64,000 nt of DNA. Source: Maricaulis sp048268525 (lineage in GTDB: Bacteria; Pseudomonadota; Alphaproteobacteria; Caulobacterales; Maricaulaceae). Both the position numbers and the translations under genes were made by a program. The stretch covers positions 1 through 64,000 of the forward strand of contig NZ_JBLWVH010000004.1 of NCBI RefSeq assembly GCF_048268525.1, written 5' to 3'. How positions within the stretch are numbered: position 1 is the stretch's first letter; each line of letters starts with the position of its first letter. Below are positions 1-6,694 of the stretch, piece after piece. The notes under the pieces are model-generated. The model did no database searches. It saw only the letters and a list, made by a program, of their open reading frames with translations, and was not told the DNA's origin.

Positions 1-563
1 GGTATTCCCCCCCCCGGGCTCCCCCCCCCGCCCAACGCCTGCTCATGCCGTCCTGCGGGAATTCCCCCACCCACCTGGCAGTCAAAGGCCAGTCCGACGG
101 CCCGCACGCCTGCCTCAGCGCGCAGCCCGGCTAACGTATAATCATAATATCCCTTGCCGAAACCGAGCCTGTTGCCAGCACGGTCGCAAGCCAGCATCGG
201 CACCAGAACAAGCTCGGGCCGCAAGGCTGGCTGCTCTTCGCGAGGCTCCATCACACCCATGCCCCGACGCTCCAGACCCTCACCCTCTGCCCAGCTCCGA
301 AAAACCAGCGGCTGACCGTGCCCCTGCACAACGGGCAGACACAAGGGATGCTCGAGGTCGCACAGACGCTTCATGAGAGGACGCGGATCGATTTCGCCGG
401 ACAATGGCCAATACCCGGCCACAGGAGCACCGGCGGCAGGCAACCAGGCGTCGGGAAAGTTCCGGGCCAGGTCATCTCCGGCCGCAGGCAGGCTTTCGGC
501 CGCCCTGCGGCGCAGCCCGATCATCCGTGACCGCAGGGCCGGCTTGTCTGCGGGAAAAGTCAT
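1..563 (-). CDS. fau: 5-formyltetrahydrofolate cyclo-ligase, cut by the window edge
   Basis: This enzyme uses ATP to turn 5-formyltetrahydrofolate into 5,10-methenyltetrahydrofolate in the cytoplasm. Translation from the ATG at 563 begins MTFPADKPALRSR and runs through an N-terminal Arg/Lys-rich helix to the family signature NRLGFGKGYYD at about residues 133-143. The reading frame stays open to base 1, so the C-terminus is missing. The last ~20 codons are abnormal: after AFDCQV the frame reads as a string of glycines with IPAGRHEQAL inside it, where the family normally has Asp, Val and Thr residues. The DNA there is two nine-base C runs plus more C-rich patches, so I think this end is sequencing or assembly error rather than biology. 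The gene follows 6S RNA and zapA on the same strand, which is the usual arrangement in proteobacteria. Confidence 0.88.
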   Translation of the reverse strand, partial: MTFPADKPALRSRMIGLRRRAAESLPAAGDDLARNFPDAWLPAAGAPVAGYWPLSGEIDPRPLMKRLCDLEHPLCLPVVQGHGQPLVFRSWAEGEGLERRGMGVMEPREEQPALRPELVLVPMLACDRAGNRLGFGKGYYDYTLAGLRAEAGVRAVGLAFDCQVGGGIPAGRHEQALGGGGSPGGGI

Positions 564-564
564 G

Positions 565-750
565 TGGCGGCTCCACTTGCGCCGTCAGAGCGTGTTTATC
601 CCCACAAACCCGACAGTGCAGGTGGGCACCACATGAACGGGACCAGGGTCCCAGACAGAGGCAGTTCCCTCGTGGAGGTGTACGGTCCGCAGGATAGACG
701 CTCCAGTCGTACGCAGCAGATAACCGCCACCCCCTATGTGGAGGCGAAAC
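565..750 (-). ncRNA. ssrS: 6S RNA
   Basis: The 197 bases between zapA and fau hold no coding frame but fold as a long rod on the minus strand. The ends close by CUCCAC (738-743) with GUGGAG (571-576), and further in UUAUC pairs with GAUAA. The middle has short hairpins such as GGGAC-CCUG-GUCCC and a GUACG/CGUAC pair flanking more open segments, as expected for the open-promoter mimic that 6S uses to bind sigma70 RNA polymerase. Position immediately upstream of fau and downstream of zapA is the classic 6S location. Ends are approximate. The call rests on synteny and hand folding, not on a covariance model. Confidence 0.72.
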
Positions 751-759
751 GTCGCAAGC

Positions 760-1185
760 TCAAGCACCAGCTTCCGCAAGAGAGGTGTCAGGCGCAGGCG
801 TGCGATCAGCGCTGCCATGATCACCGCCCTGGGCTTCAAGTGTATCGGCGAAACTTTCCATGCGTTCTGCGAGACGCGTCAGATGCCCGGCCAGCTCACT
901 CCGGGCTTCGGCCTGGAGGCTCGCGGCGCCGTGATTTTCGTGACGCAGACGCTGGGCCTGTCCCTCAAGCTCCGCGATCTTGCGGTCGGACTCCTTGAGG
1001 TCATCGACCAGGATCAAGGATGCCATCAACAACAGTCGCAGATCACCGATCTGGCCAACCTGGGCGGATATCTCGCTGACGCGCTTGTCGAGACTGCCAG
1101 CGAGTTCCCGCAGATAAGCTTCCTGCCCTTCCTCGCAGCCGATGGTGAAGTCGCGACCATTGAGTTTGACCGTCACGCGAGACAT
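760..1185 (-). CDS. zapA: Cell division protein ZapA
   Basis: ZapA binds FtsZ and bundles protofilaments at the mid-cell Z ring. The 141-residue product begins MSRVTVKLNGRDFTIGCEEG, the typical beta-strand N-terminus of the family. A helix containing the DKRVSEI and GDLRLLLMASLILVDDL segments follows, then a C-terminal coiled coil of about residues 60-100 that drives tetramer formation. The last ~25 residues are low-complexity and probably disordered. It is somewhat longer than the E. coli protein (109 aa), mostly because of that tail. It lies 4 bp after the coiled-coil gene at 1190-1567, so the two are probably co-transcribed, and the 6S RNA gene starts right after its stop. Start chosen: the ATG at 1185, which matches the family N-terminus. 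Confidence 0.93.
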   Translation of the reverse strand: MSRVTVKLNGRDFTIGCEEGQEAYLRELAGSLDKRVSEISAQVGQIGDLRLLLMASLILVDDLKESDRKIAELEGQAQRLRHENHGAASLQAEARSELAGHLTRLAERMESFADTLEAQGGDHGSADRTPAPDTSLAEAGA

Positions 1186-1189
1186 GGGG

Positions 1190-1567
1190 TCATCCTTCCT
1201 CGGTCAGCAGGTCACGCAAATCGGTGATTGCGGTATCCAGGGCGTCAGAGGCGGCCTGGGCCGCGTCCTGCAGGACAGCTTCCCGACCGCGCGCCTGGTC
1301 CAGCGCCTCGGCCAGATTGGCGCGATCGACATCCGCATCCCGCGCCTCGACCGCGGCCGCTTCGGCCAGACGGACCCGCTCGCGCATGCTTCGCGCCACG
1401 CCCTCGACACGGCTCATCGCGGCATCTAGGCGGACGACAACGGCCTCAAGGGCATCTTCAGGCATGTCGGCGCGCACGTTCATACGTCCAAAATCGGCTG
1501 TGTCGCGCCAAAGTTCAAGTTCTTCGTCAACTTCATCCCCTTGGTCATTGACTCCAGTCTGAGTCAT
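1190..1567 (-). CDS. Small coiled-coil protein next to zapA (DUF4164-like)
   Basis: A 125-residue acidic protein starting MTQTGVNDQGDEVDEELELW. From about residue 35 to the end it is almost entirely heptad-patterned, rich in Ala, Glu, Arg and Asp with regular Leu/Val positions, so a long coiled coil is expected. It has no signal peptide and no membrane segment. Its place upstream of zapA matches the DUF4164-type coiled-coil genes of other alphaproteobacteria. A role linked to ZapA or division is plausible but is inference from context. The frame is open much further upstream (to 1801), but that extension is Arg/Trp-rich, unlike coding sequence, and would run into the divergent gene at 1699. 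The ATG at 1567 is therefore preferred. Confidence 0.75.
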   Translation of the reverse strand: MTQTGVNDQGDEVDEELELWRDTADFGRMNVRADMPEDALEAVVVRLDAAMSRVEGVARSMRERVRLAEAAAVEARDADVDRANLAEALDQARGREAVLQDAAQAASDALDTAITDLRDLLTEEG

Positions 1568-1698
1568 GGCACCCAAAAACGGCAGAACCGTGTTGGATCC
1601 GCCCGACAACAGACCGGTTACACGCGTTTGACGCTGCCTCCGGACCGGTCCAAAAGAACAGGTCTTCACAATTCGACGCGCAAGGGCGCTGATCCGAG

Positions 1699-2286
1699 AT
1701 GCCTTCCCTACCCGACTGGGCTTTTTATCCGACCGCTGCCGCGGTTGTGGCCGCCATGATCGCCGCCGCCACAAGCTTCGGCGATACGAACCATCGGACA
1801 CCGGAAGAAATCCGCGCCGAAGGCATCACCTTTTCAGGCGACCGATTGCCGATGCTGACGACCGGCAATGGCTTGACTGTCGAATTCCTCTCGGAAGACG
1901 GCATCCAGTTCGCCCGCATCATGGCAGCACGCGGGCCGCTGGACGGCATCCAGTCCGCTGGTGCCTTTTTCACCCTGTCCGAAGACGAGATCGAAGCGCT
2001 CGAGGGTCATAGGCTGCGAATGACCTATGTCGTCCGGTCGTCCGCCGAGGATGGCGCGGAACAAATGCTGACCAATCTGTTCATTCCCGGCCGCAGCCAG
2101 AGCCAATGGGAAACGAACGCGCTCGAACCGGACTTCACCGCCCTGACGGTCGAAATCTCGCCAACGCGATGCGACTGGGAATACGCATATGTCAGCGTTT
2201 GGCCGGACTGGAACAATGTGCGCAATCAGGTCGACCTGCAGCGGGTCGACGTGACAGTGCTCGAACCGATCAGCTGCCCGGACTAG
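1699..2286 (+). CDS. Membrane-anchored protein of unknown function, jelly-roll-like
   Basis: A 195-residue protein with one N-terminal hydrophobic segment (about residues 8-26, YPTAAAVVAAMIAAATSFG) that could be a signal anchor or an uncleaved signal peptide. The rest should be outside the cytoplasm. It is beta-rich, with the pattern VEFLSEDGIQFARI, then LRMTYVVRSS, then YVSVWPDWNN and a final strand VDVTVLEP. This order resembles the lipoprotein at 12344-12943 in this window, so the two may share a carbohydrate-binding-like fold. Two Cys (in TRCDWEY and ISCPD near the C-terminus) could form a disulfide. It has no assigned function. Its stop overlaps the convergent GT2 gene by 4 bases (CTAG). 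It is divergent from the coiled-coil gene, so the promoter should lie in 1568-1698. Confidence 0.6.
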   Translation: MPSLPDWAFYPTAAAVVAAMIAAATSFGDTNHRTPEEIRAEGITFSGDRLPMLTTGNGLTVEFLSEDGIQFARIMAARGPLDGIQSAGAFFTLSEDEIEALEGHRLRMTYVVRSSAEDGAEQMLTNLFIPGRSQSQWETNALEPDFTALTVEISPTRCDWEYAYVSVWPDWNNVRNQVDLQRVDVTVLEPISCPD

Positions 2287-3314
2287 TCTCGCTTTGCCTC
2301 GAACGCCCGGACTTTCGGCCGCCGCGTGAAGAGGTCGATCGGGTTCCAGTTCATCATGCCGGCAATCTGTAACGCAGAAACCCGACGATCTGCATGGATT
2401 CTCTTCCGCTCGGACAGCATCTCGGCCCGGCCGGCCAACGCATCGCCGATGGCCCGGGCGAACACACGCCCCTGTCCGAACCGGAACGCCGAGAGCCACA
2501 GGGCCAATGTGGCCAGGACGTGCCCGGGCAGCAAAACCCATAGCAGCCAACCGGGCGTATTCTTCATGAACACCCAGAGCCGGTTGCGGACACCGTGATA
2601 GGTGGCAAATTCCGAGCGCCGGCCCGATGATCCATAGCCGACATGATCCACTGCGGCATCGCGCAACTGGACAATGCTGTGGCCCAGCAGCCGGGCCCGG
2701 TAGCCAAGGTCAACATCTTCATTGTAGCAGAAAAAGCGGTCGTCAAATCCGCCGAGCGCCTCGAACAGGTCACGCCGGATGAACATGGCTGCACCGCAAG
2801 CCGCGAACATTTCACCTTCTTCTGGCAGCGCCGCGACCGGGCGGCCATAACCCGACCGATAGGCGAGGCCGGCCGCGTGGTAGCAATCTCCGCTACCGTC
2901 CAGGACACCGGGTGCATCGGCCGCATATTGTGTCGATCCGAAAACCGGGACGCCCTGATAGCGCTGACAGGCGTGTTCGAACTGTTCGATCCAGTCGGGG
3001 CGAGCGAACGCATCGGGATTCAACAGAGCCAGCCACTCGCCGCGCGCGCCCGCCGCGAGCCGGTTATTGCCGGTCGCGAAACCGAGATTTTCGTTACTTT
3101 CAACGAAGTCGACCGATGCCGGCAGATCGGCGCGGCCAATCCGCTCGTCTGCCGGGGACCCGTTCTCGAGCACCCGGATTTCAAGCGGTTGGCGGGTCTG
3201 GCCCCGCAAGGAGCCCAGGCACCGCTCAATTGTCCCGCGACTTCGATAGGCAACAATCAGTACAGAAACCGACGCCGCATCCTCCCGGAGCGTCGCTTCG
3301 GATTGATCAGTCAA
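2283..3314 (-). CDS. Family 2 glycosyltransferase, rhamnosyltransferase-like
   Basis: A 343-residue cytoplasmic or membrane-associated GT2. The N-terminal GT-A domain has VSVLIVAYRSRGTIERCLGSL (about 16-36), LENGSPADE, then NLGFATGNNRLA and the NPDAF metal-site region near residue 98. Further on, FFCYNEDVDLGYRARLLG (about 193-210) is the acceptor-side acidic motif of rhamnosyl- and related transferases. A hydrophobic stretch near residue 255-275 (WLLWVLLPGHVLATLALWLSAF) suggests membrane association. It overlaps the WbpD-like gene by 8 bases and so is translationally coupled to it. This suggests that it adds a sugar, possibly the 2,3-diacetamido uronic acid or rhamnose, to a surface polysaccharide. 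The exact donor cannot be read from the sequence. Confidence 0.85.
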   Translation of the reverse strand: MTDQSEATLREDAASVSVLIVAYRSRGTIERCLGSLRGQTRQPLEIRVLENGSPADERIGRADLPASVDFVESNENLGFATGNNRLAAGARGEWLALLNPDAFARPDWIEQFEHACQRYQGVPVFGSTQYAADAPGVLDGSGDCYHAAGLAYRSGYGRPVAALPEEGEMFAACGAAMFIRRDLFEALGGFDDRFFCYNEDVDLGYRARLLGHSIVQLRDAAVDHVGYGSSGRRSEFATYHGVRNRLWVFMKNTPGWLLWVLLPGHVLATLALWLSAFRFGQGRVFARAIGDALAGRAEMLSERKRIHADRRVSALQIAGMMNWNPIDLFTRRPKVRAFEAKRD

Positions 3315-3921
3315 GGTGCGGACTGTCCTGATCGGGAGCTTCTTCGATGATCACCAGCTGTCCGTCTGTCTCGGCGTACCGTTCACCTGTCCTTGGACAT
3401 GTCAGGTCCTCGCGAAGCACTTCCCCGGACCGGCTTACCCAGCCAATCTGCCGCGCCGGCACACCCGCCATGAGCGCATGGGCCCTGACATCCTTGGTGA
3501 CGGTCGCGCCGGCAGCGATGAAGCAATATTCGCCCAGCTCGGTCCTGCCATTGGGGTTGCCACACACGATCGTCGAGTTGGCACCGATCGTCGCACCGCG
3601 ACGTACGATGGTCTCACCGAATTCAGCCTTGCGCTCGACGAAGCCACGCGGCGTCAGCACATTCGTGAACACGCACGAGGGACCGCAGAACACACCGTCC
3701 TCCAGGTGCACGCCCTTGTAGAGCGAAACATTGTTCTGGATCTTGACCTTGTCGCCGATGGTCACGCCCGGTCCGGCCATCACGTTCTGGCCCAGCGAGC
3801 AATTCCGACCAATGCGGGTATCCGGCAGGACATGGCTGAAATGCCAGACCTTTGTCCCCTCGCCGACAACCGCCCCGTCATCGACAACCGCTGTTTCATG
3901 CTTCCAGAATGCCATTTTCAA
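3307..3921 (-). CDS. wbpD: UDP-sugar N-acetyltransferase, WbpD-like left-handed beta-helix
   Basis: This is a 204-residue hexapeptide-repeat acyltransferase. WbpD homologues transfer acetyl from acetyl-CoA to the 3-amino group of UDP-2-acetamido-3-amino-2,3-dideoxy-glucuronate. The repeats are clear: VVDDGAVVGEGTKVWHFSHV, RIGRNCSLGQNVMAG, TIGDKVKIQNNVSLY and ATIGANSTIVCG, and the usual tail FIAAGATVTKDVRAHALMAG follows. WbpD proteins normally pass straight from IVCG to the next coil. Here an extra NPNGRTEL segment sits between them, so one loop is longer. The partner enzymes WbpB, WbpE and WbpA are encoded about 20 kb away at 24164-27768. The start is one of two Met codons two residues apart (3921 or 3915). 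It is the first gene of a two-gene minus operon with the GT2. Confidence 0.85.
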   Translation of the reverse strand: MKMAFWKHETAVVDDGAVVGEGTKVWHFSHVLPDTRIGRNCSLGQNVMAGPGVTIGDKVKIQNNVSLYKGVHLEDGVFCGPSCVFTNVLTPRGFVERKAEFGETIVRRGATIGANSTIVCGNPNGRTELGEYCFIAAGATVTKDVRAHALMAGVPARQIGWVSRSGEVLREDLTCPRTGERYAETDGQLVIIEEAPDQDSPHLD

Positions 3922-4058
3922 CCGCCCTCAAATCCTGCGCGAGAGATAGCGAGGAAGGTTTCGACTGGCAAGCAACAAGGTCGAAAACCGGGTGTTGTTG
4001 GCCCACCGCGATTGGGCTATGTGAAGCCTCCTTTCCTGCTTGGCGATATGGCCCTGTC

Positions 4059-5801
4059 TTGATCAATTCTCCTTCGGGCCAAATCCTTTTGGACCTGCTT
4101 CTCGGGCTGGGTCTCGCAGCCGGACTGCTGTCGGGCCGCCTGTCTGCCGGGCGGGCCTTCGCGGTTTTCATTCTGGCCGTGATCATGACCGGTCGCCTGC
4201 CCCTGACCGACACGCTGGACCTGCTGACCTCTCCCGCAATCATTGCGGTGTCGAGCCTGGTCATTGTGTCGTCAGCGCTCGCAAAACTGCCCTGGTTGCC
4301 GCGCATGCTTTTCGGACGCGCCGGCCAAGGCAAGCGAACGACACTGGCCCGTTTTCTCGGGTCCGTTGCTGTCATGTCGGCCGCAACGCCGAATACCGCT
4401 GTGGTCGGGGCCGCGCTCGGCCCGGCAACACGCAATGGCACACTGACCCCGCGGGAATGCCTTCTTCCTTTGTCCTACATGGCACTGGCGGGCGGAATGC
4501 TGACCCCGTTCGGAACCAGCGCCAGCCTGCTCGTTGTCGCCGAAGCGGCGCGTTCGGGATTGATGCTCGACGTTCTCGATTTCACAAGGCCCGGCCTGGC
4601 CGTGGTCGTCGGCGTCTATCTCTGCCTTGTTTTCGTGTCGCCCTATCTCCTCAAGGCCCCGCCTGCCGAGACGAGTGACAATGACGACTTCTATTACCTG
4701 CAGGCGCGGGTCGAGAGCGACAGCTCGCTGATCGGCCGGTCGATCGAACAGAACCAGCTTCGCAAGCTCCATCACTTCTTCCTCGCGGAAATTGTCCGTG
4801 GCGACCGCACTGTCGCGCCGGTCGCGCCCCAGGAAATCATCCAGCCCGGAGACCGCCTGATTTTTGTCGGGGATGTCGGCAATGTCGACGAGTTGCGGGC
4901 CATGCGGGGATTGAGCCTCGACAGCGCGCCGCGCTCGCGGGAGCCCGGCGCCCAGGTCCATGCCGTCATTGCCACCGGGTCGGTTTTGGCGGGGCGGACC
5001 TTGCGGGAAATCGATTTCCGCGCTCGCTTCGACGCCTCTGTGGTCGCTGTCCGCCGGGGCGAAAGTCGCCTGTCAGGCAAGCTTGGCGACATTCGCCTGC
5101 AGGCCGGCGACGAGCTGGTTCTCGCGGCGGGCAGCGATTTCCGCCACCGCAGCAATATCAAATCGAATCTTCATCTGCTCGACCTCGACAATCCCGGCCT
5201 GATCCCCCTGAGCCGACGCGGCTCGGCGATGCTGCTCGGCTGCTTCGGCCTGTTCCTGGTTGGCGCCTTGAGCCAGATGGTCTCCTTCGCCCTCATTTCG
5301 CTGTTGCTGGCCGGGCTGGTCGTCCTGGCCGGCTGGGTTCCGCCGCGGGAAGCCCGGCGCGTATTCCCGTTCGAGCTCATCATCGTGCTGTGGGGCGCCA
5401 TCGTCCTGAGCGAGTTGATCCGCGATTCCGGCGCGGCTGACGTCGCGGCAGACCTGATTGTCACCTATGCCGGCTCGCTGTCACCGATCGCGGCCCTGGC
5501 TGCGATATTCCTGATGGCCTGGGTGATGACCGAATTGTTCTCGAACACCTCGGCCGCCCTGACAGCGCTGCCGGTCGCATTCGTGATCGCGGAAAGGCTG
5601 GCCCTGCAGCCGGACGCCTTTGTCCTGGCGACGGCGTTCGGGGCCAGTGCGAGCTTCCTGATGCCCTATGGATACCAGACACATCTGATGGTGATGACAC
5701 CGGGGCGATATGGCCTTGGCCATTTCCTGCGGATGGGCAGCATCGTTTTCCTGGTCTATGCCACGCTGAGTATCACATCCCTTTCAGTCCTGTATCTGTA
5801 A
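4059..5801 (+). CDS. SLC13-family permease with two RCK_C domains, probable sulfate transporter
   Basis: A polytopic inner-membrane protein of about 580 residues in the DASS/SLC13 family. The first transmembrane half ends near residue 210. Two RCK_C (TrkA-C-like) domains follow at about 213-295 and 305-390, the first with ARVESDSSLIGRSIEQ and QPGDRLIFVGD, the second with AGRTLREIDFRARF and QAGDELVLAAGS. The second half has the membrane motif ELFSNTSAALTALPVAF and a later GASASFLMPYGYQT, typical of the family. This RCK-containing subfamily includes sulfate permeases such as algal SAC1/SLT. Sulfate is favoured here because cysQ follows after 22 bases and cysDNC lies beyond it. The start is uncertain: the TTG at 4059 removes a non-family N-terminal stretch, while an in-frame ATG at 3909 overlaps the divergent acetyltransferase. 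Confidence 0.85.
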   Translation: MINSPSGQILLDLLLGLGLAAGLLSGRLSAGRAFAVFILAVIMTGRLPLTDTLDLLTSPAIIAVSSLVIVSSALAKLPWLPRMLFGRAGQGKRTTLARFLGSVAVMSAATPNTAVVGAALGPATRNGTLTPRECLLPLSYMALAGGMLTPFGTSASLLVVAEAARSGLMLDVLDFTRPGLAVVVGVYLCLVFVSPYLLKAPPAETSDNDDFYYLQARVESDSSLIGRSIEQNQLRKLHHFFLAEIVRGDRTVAPVAPQEIIQPGDRLIFVGDVGNVDELRAMRGLSLDSAPRSREPGAQVHAVIATGSVLAGRTLREIDFRARFDASVVAVRRGESRLSGKLGDIRLQAGDELVLAAGSDFRHRSNIKSNLHLLDLDNPGLIPLSRRGSAMLLGCFGLFLVGALSQMVSFALISLLLAGLVVLAGWVPPREARRVFPFELIIVLWGAIVLSELIRDSGAADVAADLIVTYAGSLSPIAALAAIFLMAWVMTELFSNTSAALTALPVAFVIAERLALQPDAFVLATAFGASASFLMPYGYQTHLMVMTPGRYGLGHFLRMGSIVFLVYATLSITSLSVLYL

Positions 5802-5823
5802 CCAATTCGCTGCTGGAGTGCCC

Positions 5824-6627
5824 ATGCCCGACCTGACCGACAAGAACGCCATCGCCTTTTCATTTGCCGAACTCTGCAGCGAGGCCGGCGTCGAGATCAT
5901 GCGGATCTATGACACCGATTTCGAGAACCGGTCGAAAGATGACAATTCACCGGTAACCGATGCCGACGAAGCAGCCGAGGCGATCATCCTGAAAGGTCTC
6001 GAGGCCCGGTTTCCCGGTATTCCCGTATTGGCCGAAGAAAGCTTTGCCGCCGGGTTCCGACCGGAAATCGGTGCGGCCTTCATCCTGGTTGATCCGGTCG
6101 ATGGCACCAAGGAGTTCATCAACAAGAACGGTGAGTTCACGGTGAATATCGCGCTTGTCGAGGACCGCCGGCCGACAGCCGGTTGCGTGTTCGCCCCCGC
6201 CCGCGAGCGCATCTATATCGGCGGAACAGACGCGTGGGCAGGCGGCCACCGTGCTGGCGAACCGGTGCGTCTGGACAGTCTGGAGAAAATCCGGACGCGG
6301 CCCCGCCCGCAAGCCGGGATGACCGCCGTGATGAGCCGGTCACATGCGGACGCCGACACCCTGGCCTTCGCCGAAGCGCGCGGTGTCTCGGACCGGATTT
6401 CGGCCGGATCCTCGTTGAAGTTCTGCCTGGTGGCAGAGGGGCGGGCAGATGTTTACCCGCGCTTCGGACCGACAAAGGAATGGGATACCGGCGCAGGCCA
6501 TGCCGTGCTCAATGCCGCAGGCGGGGCCGTTACCACACCGGACGGCGCCCCGTTCCTCTACGCCAAGGAAGCGACCGAGTATCTCAACGGTGCCTTTGTC
6601 GCCTGGGGCCGCCCGGAAACGGCCTGA
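5824..6627 (+). CDS. cysQ: 3'(2'),5'-bisphosphate nucleotidase CysQ
   Basis: CysQ hydrolyses PAP (3'-phosphoadenosine 5'-phosphate), the by-product of PAPS-using sulfotransferases and PAPS reductase, to AMP. The 267-residue protein carries the inositol monophosphatase-superfamily metal sites in order: SPVTDADEAAE, LAEES near residue 75, LVDPVDGTKEFI (about 91-102) and EWDTGAGHAVLNAAGG (about 222-237). ATG 5824 is preferred over the GTG two codons upstream because CTGGAG lies 5 bases before it. It shares an operon with the sulfate-type permease and converges on cysNC across a strong hairpin. Two sulfotransferases in this window (15657-16508 and 63428 onward) are likely sources of PAP, which explains its presence here. 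Confidence 0.93.
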   Translation: MPDLTDKNAIAFSFAELCSEAGVEIMRIYDTDFENRSKDDNSPVTDADEAAEAIILKGLEARFPGIPVLAEESFAAGFRPEIGAAFILVDPVDGTKEFINKNGEFTVNIALVEDRRPTAGCVFAPARERIYIGGTDAWAGGHRAGEPVRLDSLEKIRTRPRPQAGMTAVMSRSHADADTLAFAEARGVSDRISAGSSLKFCLVAEGRADVYPRFGPTKEWDTGAGHAVLNAAGGAVTTPDGAPFLYAKEATEYLNGAFVAWGRPETA

Positions 6628-6639
6628 TCATATCGGGCA

Positions 6640-6678
6640 GAGACGGGCGGGGCCTGCCAGTGCAGCCCTGCCCGTCTC
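6640..6678. terminator. Hairpin between convergent cysQ and cysNC, probable bidirectional terminator
   Basis: GAGACGGGC-G-GGGC (6640-6653) pairs with GCCC-T-GCCCGTCTC (6665-6678) around an 11-base loop: a nine- and a four-pair helix separated by one G-U pair. It lies between two stop codons of convergent genes. There is no long T tract on either side, so factor-independent termination may be weak. Confidence 0.6.
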
Positions 6679-6694
6679 CGTCGATGCTTCGTGA

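Noticed and set aside
1568..1801. Upstream extension of the coiled-coil gene to 1801
   Set aside because: The extension is Arg/Trp-rich, has no ribosome site and overlaps the divergent gene at 1699.
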